64,000 nucleotides of DNA. Source: Symsagittifera roscoffensis. Lineage: Eukaryota > Xenacoelomorpha > Acoela > Convolutidae. The notes beneath the pieces are model-generated. The model worked only from the letters and a program-made list of their open reading frames with translations. It was not told the DNA's origin and searched no databases. The translations under genes and the position numbers were made by a program. Shown piece after piece: positions 1 through 9,620 of the stretch (positions within the stretch are counted from its first letter, which is position 1; every line of letters starts with the position of its first letter). The stretch lies in assembly GCF_963678635.1 (NCBI RefSeq), contig NC_087068.1:47755785-47819784 (forward strand), read 5' to 3'.

Positions 1-89
1 ACTGAAGTAATATACAAATACGACAGATATACCAAAAAGACAATTGGTTACATCACATTTTATAACCCATACTCAGGATTATCATACAC

Positions 90-2099
90 ATGTATATTCT
101 AAAAATATTAATTTTTCTCCAACTCTTTTTTCTAGTAATCTCCAATCAGAACATAAACCCTTCTCCCCGCACAGGACCCCAAGATTTATTAGTAACACAT
201 TACGATTGTGAAGAAAATGAACAAAAAACACTACACAAATATGCAATAAATCAAGTATCACAATGCGAAACAGAACCACAAGCTATAGAAACTACAAATG
301 TATCAGCGACACTTTATTCAAAATCCCGAGCAACAACAGTCATAGGATATAAATTTACAGCAACATTTTCTGAAAAGAAAGTACATTGTTCACAAGTCTC
401 AAATGGAAATAAAAACCGACTTGACCACGAATCATTCTACCAGAGTAATATCGAACGACTTTTGCATCTCAATCCCGAAGATTGTAAAAACGAGTTACTC
501 AGACTTAATATCACAAGAAATAAAAACACAGATAGAAAACTAGTATATTTCCAAGTTTTTGCAGATTCTGTACATCAAGCAGAACTTGAAAGATATCAAG
601 GACATATAAAATTAGATGAAAAATACCCATACAACGGCGCACACGGAAGATTAACTTATGACATACACGATAAACACTGGATACCAAATATTGGTATAAA
701 TAATCCTTCAAACTGCAAAGCAGACACGAAAAATAAAGGATATCAAGAAATCATGTTTTTCGATTGGAAAATACAACTCGAAAAAATACAACTCACACGC
801 GATTTATCAGACAACACAATGATCTATCAAGGAATTAGATTACCTTGTAAAAACGACCAAGGCTATTGTGACCCTACCACACGAACACAAGCAACGATTG
901 TTTGGTTCCCCGAAGACACATGTACAACATTTCAAGTAGCAAAAATACACGCTCGTATGATAAAATTTCACGAAAAAAATTTTATACAATCAATCCCATA
1001 TGAACAAGTACATCCATCACGAAAACAAAGTTCTAATTTTAGAAACATACACAATATAGAAAATAAATTGACACGTTTTCAAATATATCAAGAAACAGAA
1101 CTTGCATGTAAATACAGAAATCCACTTCACAAAACACAATACTCCGAAATATTAGTTGAATACGAAAAAGGATTCGACATGACCACTGGAAAAGTAAAAA
1201 TCGACCCATACGCCACAAGTCACCCTATAAACGAAGGAACATCATATATACCAGTTGATTTTCAAAAAAGTAAAGGTCAACCTGGTGGACATCTAAAGCC
1301 CCATAACACTAGAAGCACACGTTTACAAGAACTATCACTAATGAATAGTACATATTTCGGTAATATCCACTATGATATTCACTTAGATATGAAATTAGAC
1401 TACACAATTAGCCGAATTTTTCAAGAAATGTCACTCTCTGAATTAGAAACACTTCACCAACTATGCGAATTAGAAAGGACACAAATCCTACAATCACTTG
1501 CACTAGCAGTATTAAAAATACCCTACGCAGGATATTTACTATCAGGAAATAGATCAAATTTTTTAGACTATGAAGGAAACATTTTATGGTTTTATACTTG
1601 TACCAAAAAAGTATCACCACTATATGTTTTTGAAGATAAACGATGCTATAAAAGAATCCCTATCTTTTATAAGAATAAAGTACATTTCGTTGACACACTT
1701 TCAAGACGAACCTATTTCTGGGATACCGCAGTCCCATGTGGATCAGAAAATAGCCACAATGTAGTACAACTAAACCCTGATGAAGATAAATATTACCTTC
1801 TTACCCCATATCCCACATTAATGCAATCACTCAAAAAATTTTCACCTGAAAGCATTAGAGCTATTACTCGAAACCCAAATATTGACCTACAATCAATTGG
1901 AATATATTCAAAATCCGATATCCAACATCACATTAGAACACAACAATTCCAAGAATTATTAACACAAATGGACACTATACAAAGACAATCAATTGACCAA
2001 AACTTACGCAAACTTGCCGAAACCGCAGGATTTGCAGATATTTATACACAAGACTATAGCGGATATTTTAAAGACATTAAAGACTATATATATATCTAA
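90..2099 (+). CDS. Virus-like secreted/envelope glycoprotein ORF (endogenous, 669 aa)
   Basis: One uninterrupted ORF of 669 codons. It opens with a hydrophobic signal-peptide-like segment (about residues 1-18), followed by an ectodomain with 13 cysteines spread along its length and at least four N-X-S/T sites. The early spacing of cysteines after a YDC motif near residue 40 resembles the glycoproteins of chuviruses and the envelope genes captured by some BEL/Pao retroelements; this is pattern recognition, not an alignment. No membrane anchor is visible at its C-terminus; the nearest hydrophobic segment is in the separate ORF at 2321. The plus strand is A/C-rich and G-poor, unlike the cellular genes here. 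It could be an integrated viral gene or the env of a retroelement whose pol lies left of the window. The ORF is solid; the family assignment is tentative. Confidence 0.5.
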   Translation: MYILKILIFLQLFFLVISNQNINPSPRTGPQDLLVTHYDCEENEQKTLHKYAINQVSQCETEPQAIETTNVSATLYSKSRATTVIGYKFTATFSEKKVHCSQVSNGNKNRLDHESFYQSNIERLLHLNPEDCKNELLRLNITRNKNTDRKLVYFQVFADSVHQAELERYQGHIKLDEKYPYNGAHGRLTYDIHDKHWIPNIGINNPSNCKADTKNKGYQEIMFFDWKIQLEKIQLTRDLSDNTMIYQGIRLPCKNDQGYCDPTTRTQATIVWFPEDTCTTFQVAKIHARMIKFHEKNFIQSIPYEQVHPSRKQSSNFRNIHNIENKLTRFQIYQETELACKYRNPLHKTQYSEILVEYEKGFDMTTGKVKIDPYATSHPINEGTSYIPVDFQKSKGQPGGHLKPHNTRSTRLQELSLMNSTYFGNIHYDIHLDMKLDYTISRIFQEMSLSELETLHQLCELERTQILQSLALAVLKIPYAGYLLSGNRSNFLDYEGNILWFYTCTKKVSPLYVFEDKRCYKRIPIFYKNKVHFVDTLSRRTYFWDTAVPCGSENSHNVVQLNPDEDKYYLLTPYPTLMQSLKKFSPESIRAITRNPNIDLQSIGIYSKSDIQHHIRTQQFQELLTQMDTIQRQSIDQNLRKLAETAGFADIYTQDYSGYFKDIKDYIYI

Positions 2100-2143
2100 A
2101 CGGTGAAAAATAACGACCACAATATATCTCACCTATAAATATT

Positions 2144-2323
2144 TTTAGCTTTATTACACTCAAAAATGAAATTCTTGATTTTCTAGGATGGCCCTATTAC
2201 ATCTTAGAAAAATTAACTATTTTATAAGCAATGTTTAGCTTTATTACACTCAAAAATGAAATTCTTGATTTTCTAGGATGGCCCTATTACATCTTAGAAA
2301 AATTAACTATTTTATAAGCAATG
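2144..2323 (+). repeat. 90-bp tandem duplication between two virus-like ORFs
   Basis: Two head-to-tail 90-bp copies (2144-2233 and 2234-2323) appear identical, and a few bases of a third diverged copy follow. Because 90 is a multiple of three, the reading frame is unchanged. Each copy ends at an ATG; the second of these is the start codon of the ORF at 2321. The near-perfect identity implies a recent slippage event. Confidence 0.95.
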
Positions 2324-2800
2324 TTTAACTTTATAGGATTTCTTTTTTCACTTTTAAAAGGAATCTATAATACATGCGCTATACACACACAAGTAAATAG
2401 ACAAGCAAGTGTAGCACGCATACTATTTGCAGGATTTTTTGGAATTTTTTCTTCATCAATAAACAAAATTCTTTTAGACGCACAAATAAAAGAATACAAC
2501 ACAAAAATAGCAACAAGACAGAACACATATGACGAAGAACACAACAATGTAGAAATAACGCCTACAGCACCACAGTTACCACCCCTACCACATAACCATC
2601 CATTATCCCTAGTCCCACGAAATTTTCGAAACTTAGCAATAACACATAATCCAAATTCTAGACCAACCATATCACAAAGCCCCATTCAACATATAATGAC
2701 ACATCATTCACTAGATGAAAATACATATGAACAAATTATAGAACAACCCCATACCACCGCTTTTCAATCTCAAAATAATAATTTTTTTAGCCCACGATGA
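2321..2800 (+). CDS. Small ORF with hydrophobic N-terminus (159 aa), virus-like block
   Basis: I do not recognise this protein. The first 50 residues contain two hydrophobic stretches, one at about residues 3-14 and one at about 30-45, and could sit in a membrane. The remainder is polar and rich in Asn, Pro and His. It follows the glycoprotein ORF by about 220 bp and overlaps the next ORF by an ATGA (ATG 2797-2799, TGA 2798-2800), an arrangement common in compact viral or retroelement coding blocks. It shares the A/C-rich strand composition of its neighbours. It may be a displaced membrane/tail part of the upstream glycoprotein or an independent small protein; the sequence does not decide this. 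Confidence 0.4.
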   Translation: MFNFIGFLFSLLKGIYNTCAIHTQVNRQASVARILFAGFFGIFSSSINKILLDAQIKEYNTKIATRQNTYDEEHNNVEITPTAPQLPPLPHNHPLSLVPRNFRNLAITHNPNSRPTISQSPIQHIMTHHSLDENTYEQIIEQPHTTAFQSQNNNFFSPR

Positions 2801-4131
2801 GCCGACAACTTGGATCAGTACACCGCTCAAATTCCCATCCAACCAACCTCAACACTCCAATTACAATAATTCCACTTTTTGCTTTCCCGCCACCCGATTT
2901 CCCAACCAATAATGTAACATCAGGCATGAATTCAGACACTAATTCAAATATTTCAGTTTTATACTCCATTTCACAACTCAATAACCCTAATATTGAAACC
3001 CCTGATGAATTTGCAGACTCTGAACCATCTCCATCCAATAATTTTCCAACCAACTCCTCAGTTTTTTCAAAACCCCCTTTTCAACCAATCCCATCAAATC
3101 ACCCACTCCCATCCATTTCTACACCCTCTTATGCTTCACAAGTCACCCCAACCTACTCTTCATTTCATTCAGACCGATCATCCAATTCTCCAGACACTTC
3201 CCAAATCTCCCAAGAACTAGATAATTTTATCACCCTACAACAACAACCCTTCCACCTTGAAAACCCCACTATAAATCAGATTTCATCCACAATAGAATCA
3301 TCAAACCCACCTACCCCTACACCCTCTTCAGCTTATACCGCATCATTAGCACCATCATCCACATCCACCGAATCATCAAATAGCACTAATAGAGCTTATC
3401 GCACTTTCAAAAGAAAATTCCCAAACCATCCATTTCCAACAAAACCAGGAACAGCCCGTGAATATATTAATCATCCAAATCACACTAACACGAAAGATTT
3501 TTTAGCAATCACCCTACCTTCATTTCCACAATATACCTTGAACACCCCTAACGACACTAACGACACACGTAGTTTTGTAGATGAACAAGTTTTAATGCCT
3601 ACACTTCATTGGACATCATATTATCATTTTACTAACCCCCTTTGCTTACCACTATCTAATACTCACATCGATATAGAAAGAAATCAAAATATGCTATATC
3701 GACTCACCACACCACTAACACATAGAAAATTTACTTATATAGGATATAAAAAGTCACTAAAAACACACACTGCACCCCGAGCAAACGAATATACGCTAGA
3801 ATATTACGATCACAACATCATCCGAGCTAACCAAGACCAATTTTTAGATGATGATCGTTTCGCTAACCCACAAATCACAGAAAAATTCTTCATAAAAACA
3901 CCATATGTATTTACACTCAATATATTTGATCGCAAATTTGACCACATCATTTCTGAAGCACTAACCGACATGCAAGCTTACGAAAGTTTTAAAGAAAAAT
4001 TTCAATTATTTTCACTAACCTTCAATTTCCTTGCACCACAAGAACGCGATTTGCACTGCTCACACGACATCATGTTACGCACTAAACAAACCCACACATA
4101 CATATTATCGCTTCATCCAAAATCACTTTGA
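2797..4131 (+). CDS. Ser/Pro/Asn-rich ORF (444 aa), virus-like block
   Basis: Unrecognised protein. Residues 1-210 are low-complexity and rich in Ser, Pro, Thr and Asn, likely disordered. Residues from about 240 to the end have mixed, globular-looking composition with many aromatic residues. The start ATG overlaps the stop of the preceding ORF, which suggests coupled translation. Just before the stop the coding-like pattern appears to move into other frames, so the ORF is probably truncated by frameshift rather than naturally ended. Candidates are a viral structural or phosphoprotein-like product, but there is no motif to support a function. Confidence 0.4.
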   Translation: MSRQLGSVHRSNSHPTNLNTPITIIPLFAFPPPDFPTNNVTSGMNSDTNSNISVLYSISQLNNPNIETPDEFADSEPSPSNNFPTNSSVFSKPPFQPIPSNHPLPSISTPSYASQVTPTYSSFHSDRSSNSPDTSQISQELDNFITLQQQPFHLENPTINQISSTIESSNPPTPTPSSAYTASLAPSSTSTESSNSTNRAYRTFKRKFPNHPFPTKPGTAREYINHPNHTNTKDFLAITLPSFPQYTLNTPNDTNDTRSFVDEQVLMPTLHWTSYYHFTNPLCLPLSNTHIDIERNQNMLYRLTTPLTHRKFTYIGYKKSLKTHTAPRANEYTLEYYDHNIIRANQDQFLDDDRFANPQITEKFFIKTPYVFTLNIFDRKFDHIISEALTDMQAYESFKEKFQLFSLTFNFLAPQERDLHCSHDIMLRTKQTHTYILSLHPKSL

Positions 4132-4602
4132 CCTACACACTCCATCAAGACAACCACACCACCGTTTTCAATTTATTAACTCTAAATACACATCACCATT
4201 TTTTCTTAACTTCACATATTGCATCAAAGATACTAACCTTCACGGTATTCTTCGCAATTATGATCCCATAACCCAAATGTATATTTTTGTCCCATCACAG
4301 AGACCTTCAACGCAGAAGAATCCAGACCCTTCCTTATCCCACATGAATTTGTCCAACCTATAGAAATCCCGATATTAGAATTCATCCACAACACTAAATA
4401 CAATCACAAATTATATAATCTCATCCAAAACACACCTTATGAGTTCGCAGTTGGCACTGAAGAACTAAAAACTATTAAAGCACTTCAATTGCTTTGGCCA
4501 CTGCTTCAAACTAAAAACATCATTCGCATACTAGCAAAATTACTAACAAATTCCGACATAATCCACGACATCTTCCCCCACGGTTTTTTCCCCGATGACT
4601 AA
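4100..4602 (+). pseudogene. Frameshifted coding remnant downstream of the virus-like ORFs
   Basis: Beyond the 444-aa ORF, coding-like, hydrophobic-patterned sequence continues first in a second frame (to the stop at about 4361) and then in a third frame that closes with TAA at 4600-4602. Composition stays A/C-rich and G-poor throughout. The simplest reading is a decayed 3' part of the preceding gene with two frame breaks, near 4110 and 4300. Short separate overlapping ORFs remain possible. Confidence 0.35.
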
Positions 4603-4605
4603 AAG

Positions 4606-4611
4606 GTAAGT
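4606..4611 (+). other. Consensus 5' splice site just after a stop codon
   Basis: Four bases after the TAA at 4600-4602 there is a perfect GTAAGT preceded by AAG. It may mark a spliced 3' UTR or subgenomic-type splicing in the virus-like block. A chance match is possible, since a hexamer is short. Confidence 0.3.
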
Positions 4612-6275
4612 ATAATTTCTATATATTCTTCACTAATAAATTCAAATTAAACACTAACCATTCTTTATCCATGTCTTATTTAGATTTTTAGTCTTCATCC
4701 CACGATCATCTGCAAAAAACACAAAAGAAAAATAAAAAATAGAAAACTTTTTCAAATTCTTCTAAACTCTATTAATATTTTGCACTAGATAAATTCAATA
4801 AAATTAAAACCAATGTAGTAAATTAATTTATAAATTATTCCCCCAAAAGCAGTAATTCTAATAATGATGAAAATTTGTAACTTAATTTTTCCCCAAAACT
4901 AGCAGTAAAATTGAAATTCTATGTAGTAAATTGATAAGAAGAAAATGCAGTACTAACCTTTTGATATTTCCATTCACCCGCACAAGAATTCTATCCAAAC
5001 TCGCACAGCTCGCCCACGAAGAATTGTTTAAATAATGAATTTTAGTTTCAAGTTTTCACACTCAACAACTCTAACATACGATAACACGTTTCAAACTTTC
5101 CTTTAACCCGGTTGGAAAGGAATTATATACTAAACAAAACTAACCAATGCAGCTTACTAAACACCACAAATCATAGAATAACAGCATGACTAAGAAAAGG
5201 AAACCAACGGTACCCAAACCGGATTAACCCAGTTTAAAACTGGATAATTTATTCTTTGGAAGACTATTATAAAGTCTAAGAAAGAAATAATAAAACACAA
5301 AAAAGTCGAAAGACAAACCCATACCAAAAACAATTTGATTTTTGAAAAAAGGACACAACAAACGAAACATAAGAAAAACCATAATAAACCCAACATAAAA
5401 AGTTATCACATAACAGGACCTCTCACAGAAACCGCACGAAATCATACTCCCACTCCTGGCCTAACCCACCAGAGAGGATGTCCTGAGCATGCTCTATAGC
5501 CGGCCTAACCCACCGCGCTACATCCACGCTTTGTGACCACACTTCTATTTTTAATAAGAGGTACTCAAGGGTGAGTAACTCTTCAAAATAACCGAACTAA
5601 AACAAAAAGCTTTTGTGAAAACAACTAACCAAAATCATAACTAAAACACCGAACTAATAAAAATTTTATAAAATGTAAATTATACTTTGCAGTATATAGA
5701 CCAGCATACAACACCAAAGACGAACATTTAAAGACAAAATGACCCCACTACACTCGAAAAAGAATGACCAACCACAATCAATATGCCGTCCACAATCACA
5801 ACTCAAAGGATTTAGAGTACGACTTGACTTCGCAGAAAAGGACTTCATTGAAATAGACCAATGACCACCTCGATGTTCAAGTATACGTACAGATCCGAGT
5901 AACCAAGCATCCCCCTCCACGCACAATCTCCACGCCATTCCCAGACTAGGTTGAACACAAAGGAAGTTCTCTACATGAAACAGAAAAACCTGTCATAGCA
6001 AACCATTCTGAAACCAGATTTTAGTTTGTTGAGAAAACCCAGTCATTGTCATAAGAAGACACAACGATCGATCCTGGAACTTCTCTAACAGGAGAACCCA
6101 GAAGAAATATGATGTTCGCCAAATACCAACGTCCATCATCCATCCTTTGAATTGCAGAAAAACTATTCTAAAAAACTCTGTAAAACCCGGATGGGTGGAA
6201 CCTGATCTAAACTACATTTTATGATTGGAAAATAGCTCAATTCAGTATTTGTTTGAATAAAGACCCTCAACAGTT
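4612..6275. other. Gene-free stretch right of the virus-like block
   Basis: A/C-rich, G-poor composition persists to about 5.9 kb, so this may be the untranslated end of the same element. Around 5456-5515 a phrase containing GGCCTAACCCACC occurs twice. No long terminal repeat could be identified by eye and no ORF is convincing. Confidence 0.5.
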
Positions 6276-9200
6276 TCAGATGAATTTCTCGATAATGAAA
6301 TCGTCTCCAAAACTTTTTCGAGTAGCTTCGTCAAACTTCGCTTCAGACTCTTTCGAGAAAAGATCCTTCCACCCTCCTACCTGACCCTTGTTGATCATAA
6401 AGCCTGTTTTAGCAGAGCCCTCTTCGTATTTTTCGGTCATCGTCTCAACTGAGGTCAAAAGCTGAAGGTCATTCATGGAAGTTGCATTTAGGCGCGGTAA
6501 GCTTATAAACTAGTCTTTTTTTATGAGTCCGCCCTGATTTTTTCAAGATGCATTGAGAAAAGCATTTTGAATAGCATTGAGAAAAAATTTTAGCTCTATA
6601 TAAACTATGCGAATAAAAATTTTCAATGCTACCAGTTTTTCAGGGGCTGTTAAACAACCGAAAAAGCCAAAATTTTACTCGAAGTTATCGATAACTTAAA
6701 AAAAATGTGATTAAATTTTAAAACACAAAATTTAAAATTAAAGATCTTTCGAACTAAATCGGCGAACAGATCATTTGATTACATTGAGCAGTTTATCATT
6801 AAAATAATTAGAATAATGCGTTCATCAGGATTAAGTAGAAAGTGTATTCAAAGAGTTTCAGATGAACATACTAAGCAATTTTTAAAAAGTTCTTTTGAAA
6901 CAATCATTTTTTCAAATACCTAAACTTTTTGCCACTATCTCTAAATTGGTAAAATTTTTATACTCCGCTTGTATTTCAATTTTAAAAAAAAATAGAAACA
7001 AATCTAGGAGTTGAGAACGACAAAGCATCGGACCAACTTCTGCAGGAGATTAAGAACTAAAACATAATGACCATTTTCTTAACAAACTGGATTCCTAACC
7101 AATGTCAAAACATTCAAAAAAAGACAGAACAGGTCATGTTTTTCACAATTGGATTTAATAGAATAAACAAAGGAAGACACTATAAGACGAAAAATCACAA
7201 ATGATGATTTTAACCTTTCTTAAGTGTTTTAAATATTTGACTGGGACATGCACACACTCGGAAAAACCATAAAAGGACGTGAGTCAAAAAAATAATAGTC
7301 ATCCAGTCGGTAACCGCTAAGAGAAAAAAGACTACTTTTGTTTTAAATTTCAATTTCCAATTTTTACTATCCAATTTTTTTGAGTCTATTCGTCTACTTG
7401 AAAAAATCAAAAAAATTCGAAGTGCTAAAAGTTTACTGCTATTTAAAATACAGTAAGCCACCTCCACACTAAAAATCACTCGCATTAGCACTATCCAACT
7501 TCTGCGTTGACTATTCAAATTTCACCCATACTTTAGTAGCGAATCCAGGCAGCAGTAGAAGCGCATCAATAAAGCGGATAAAGATAAGCAATATGGAATC
7601 ACCTAATAAAAACTTAACTGCACCAAAAAACGGAACATGGCACTTGGCACTTTATTTGAAACAAAACAACTGATCTTAAAACACAAGCGCTGTTTATGCA
7701 ATAACAAGAATAGCCGTTTGTTGTGCAAGTGGCACAGAATATTCCACCCACACAAATAAGAAAGCTTTAAAAATTTCAACTTTGGTTCGTTTTTGGGACA
7801 AGATATGATAATATGAACTAGATTAAAGCATAGAATGAGGGAAGCTTAGACATAAGCGACTAGAGCTATCTACGGAAAAAGGAGTAAAACTTTTTAAAAA
7901 AATTCAAAAAACTGTTTGAAAATTGTATCTATTTTTTTACAGATTGTTTGAAAATTTTCTAAGCTTTTCAATGACAAGGAAGCGTTAAATGAAGCTTCGA
8001 AAACTCGTTTGTGTGGAGTAAAACTAAGATTTTCATGGTTTAGAACAAAAATTTTCCCATTAACACCTCGCTGGCTTTCCGGTTTTTATCAAAACATATC
8101 ACTTTTGGCAAAATTTCAATATCGTTCAAATAACGACTGAATGGCTTCAAAATTATAGATTTTTCGACATATTCTGAGGATTAATTCTGGCGCCTGATTT
8201 GTCGTGGAAAACAAAAAAAAACACCGAAAGACAAAGTTCGTACCCAATGTCACTGGTCGCAACCAAAAACAGAATAAAATCATCTAATTGCCGTAATTAT
8301 CAAAATGAGTCAAATCTTTGGAAACGAAATCAGAAACGGACATTTTGAGCAATTTCTTGAGTATTTAAACCCGCGATAAAAAACTCCATTTTGTAGATAT
8401 TTTTCTTCCGACAATAAAAATTTCCTAATAATAAATGCTTTATAAATATTTTGCATATCTTTGCGCTATTATTAGTCACAATGCTGGAAATTCAAATTAT
8501 TAAACTTTTCAAAATATTTTGCATTTTTTTGAGCTTTTATTAATCATTATGCTGGAAATTTGAATTATTAAAATTCAAATTAAATAATTAATTAAACTTC
8601 AAATTCTACAAGTTGACAGACATCATCAGACGTTTTTCAATTTTCAAGCGGATCAAACAAGTAAAGTGAATACGTAGGGCGGACTAATAAAATTACCCAA
8701 GGAAAGAATTAATTCTGTCGATAGTTTCATTGAATTGATGACGTAAGTCCTCGTAGTGGATTAACAGATTGTTTTCCGGATATTCCCTGAAATAGGACAA
8801 CCAAATAAAACCGCATACTTTTTCATGTTCCAGGTTGCTGCCTTATCGCCTCCTTGGCAAGAGTAGGGTAAAATGAGAAATACACGGCCTTAAAAATGTT
8901 CTGCTATGCAATCTGCCACGAGATCCCCTCTCTAGTCTGCCACGAGATCCCCTCTCCTTCACTTTACAAGCACAACTAGTTATAATTTTTATTAAGGAAA
9001 CATTAATTTAGTTGGGTAAAAAAGGGAAAATATATTCACGAAAATCAAAGTATATAATACCGACAAACATCCACCCAGTCTCTTGTCCACCTCCACCAAC
9101 TTCCGTATATGACGTCACCCTCCAGAAAATGATCCAGAAACTGATCCAGGTTATCACTTGTGCAAAATTTCTGGTAAATTGGATTGTTCCGGTAAAACTT

Positions 9201-9620
9201 GTCCAAACTAACCGCTGTATCCTTTGGATTTCTAAGCACAACTATATTTTTTCTTTTCTGAGAAAAAATTTCCTGAGGCGCCAAATGAGTAGGCAAATGA
9301 TGTTTGAAAAGTCGAGGGCTTTCAGTCATCAATTTCACTCTTTCATAGCCAAATGTTCTAGACGATGGAGCTTGAAATTCCAAATAAGGAAAAAGCAAGC
9401 CCAGATCAGAAGGTCCACTGTTTCTCAGCTTGTCCAGACCAAAAACTAGTCCAATTAGGATGTTTTGGGTCCATGTTGTTCCAGTTCTAGGGTAAGTTGA
9501 CAGATATATGTCAGTTGGATTTCCGTGAAAATTTCTGGTTTTTAAGATAGATTCTCGAGAGAAGGATCCTTGGAATAAAACGCCCTCGAGCGTGAAAGAA
9601 TTTTGAAGAAGTTGAGTCAT
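6276..9620 (-). CDS. Cytosolic sulfotransferase (SULT family), three exons, 291 aa
   Basis: Transfers sulfate from PAPS to a hydroxyl or amine of a small acceptor. Exons read on the minus strand are 9061-9620, 8697-8786 and 6276-6501 (560+90+226 nt, 291 codons plus stop). Donors are GTATTA and GTAATT, acceptors TTTCAG and TATAAG, and phases match across both introns (274 and 2195 bp). Exon 1 carries the 5'-phosphosulfate loop TYPRTGTTW (residues 42-50), the KHHLP segment with the likely catalytic His (about 108) and the 3'-phosphate motif RNPKDTAVS (130-138). Exon 2 encodes the conserved HYEDL strand. Exon 3 has the C-terminal KGQVGGW motif. The usual RKG of that motif is NKG (Asn 254), so one PAPS-contacting Arg is missing. 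Length is normal for the family. Acceptor substrate unknown. Confidence 0.9.
8446..8571 (+). repeat. Diverged direct repeat of about 62 bp in a sulfotransferase intron
   Basis: Two adjacent copies (about 8446-8507 and 8511-8571) share AAATATTTTGCAT, ATGCTGGAAATT and AATTATTAAA in order, with point differences. This is local tandem duplication inside the second intron of the sulfotransferase gene. Confidence 0.7.
8912..8956 (+). repeat. 21-bp direct duplication in first sulfotransferase intron
   Basis: The sequence TCTGCCACGAGATCCCCTCTC occurs at 8912-8932 and again at 8936-8956, separated by 3 bp. It is perfect and lies between exons 1 and 2 of the sulfotransferase gene. Confidence 0.9.

Noticed and set aside
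9012..9449. 145-codon plus-strand ORF
   Set aside because: Antisense shadow of sulfotransferase exon 1, and the same shadow recurs over the paralogue at 16029-16451.
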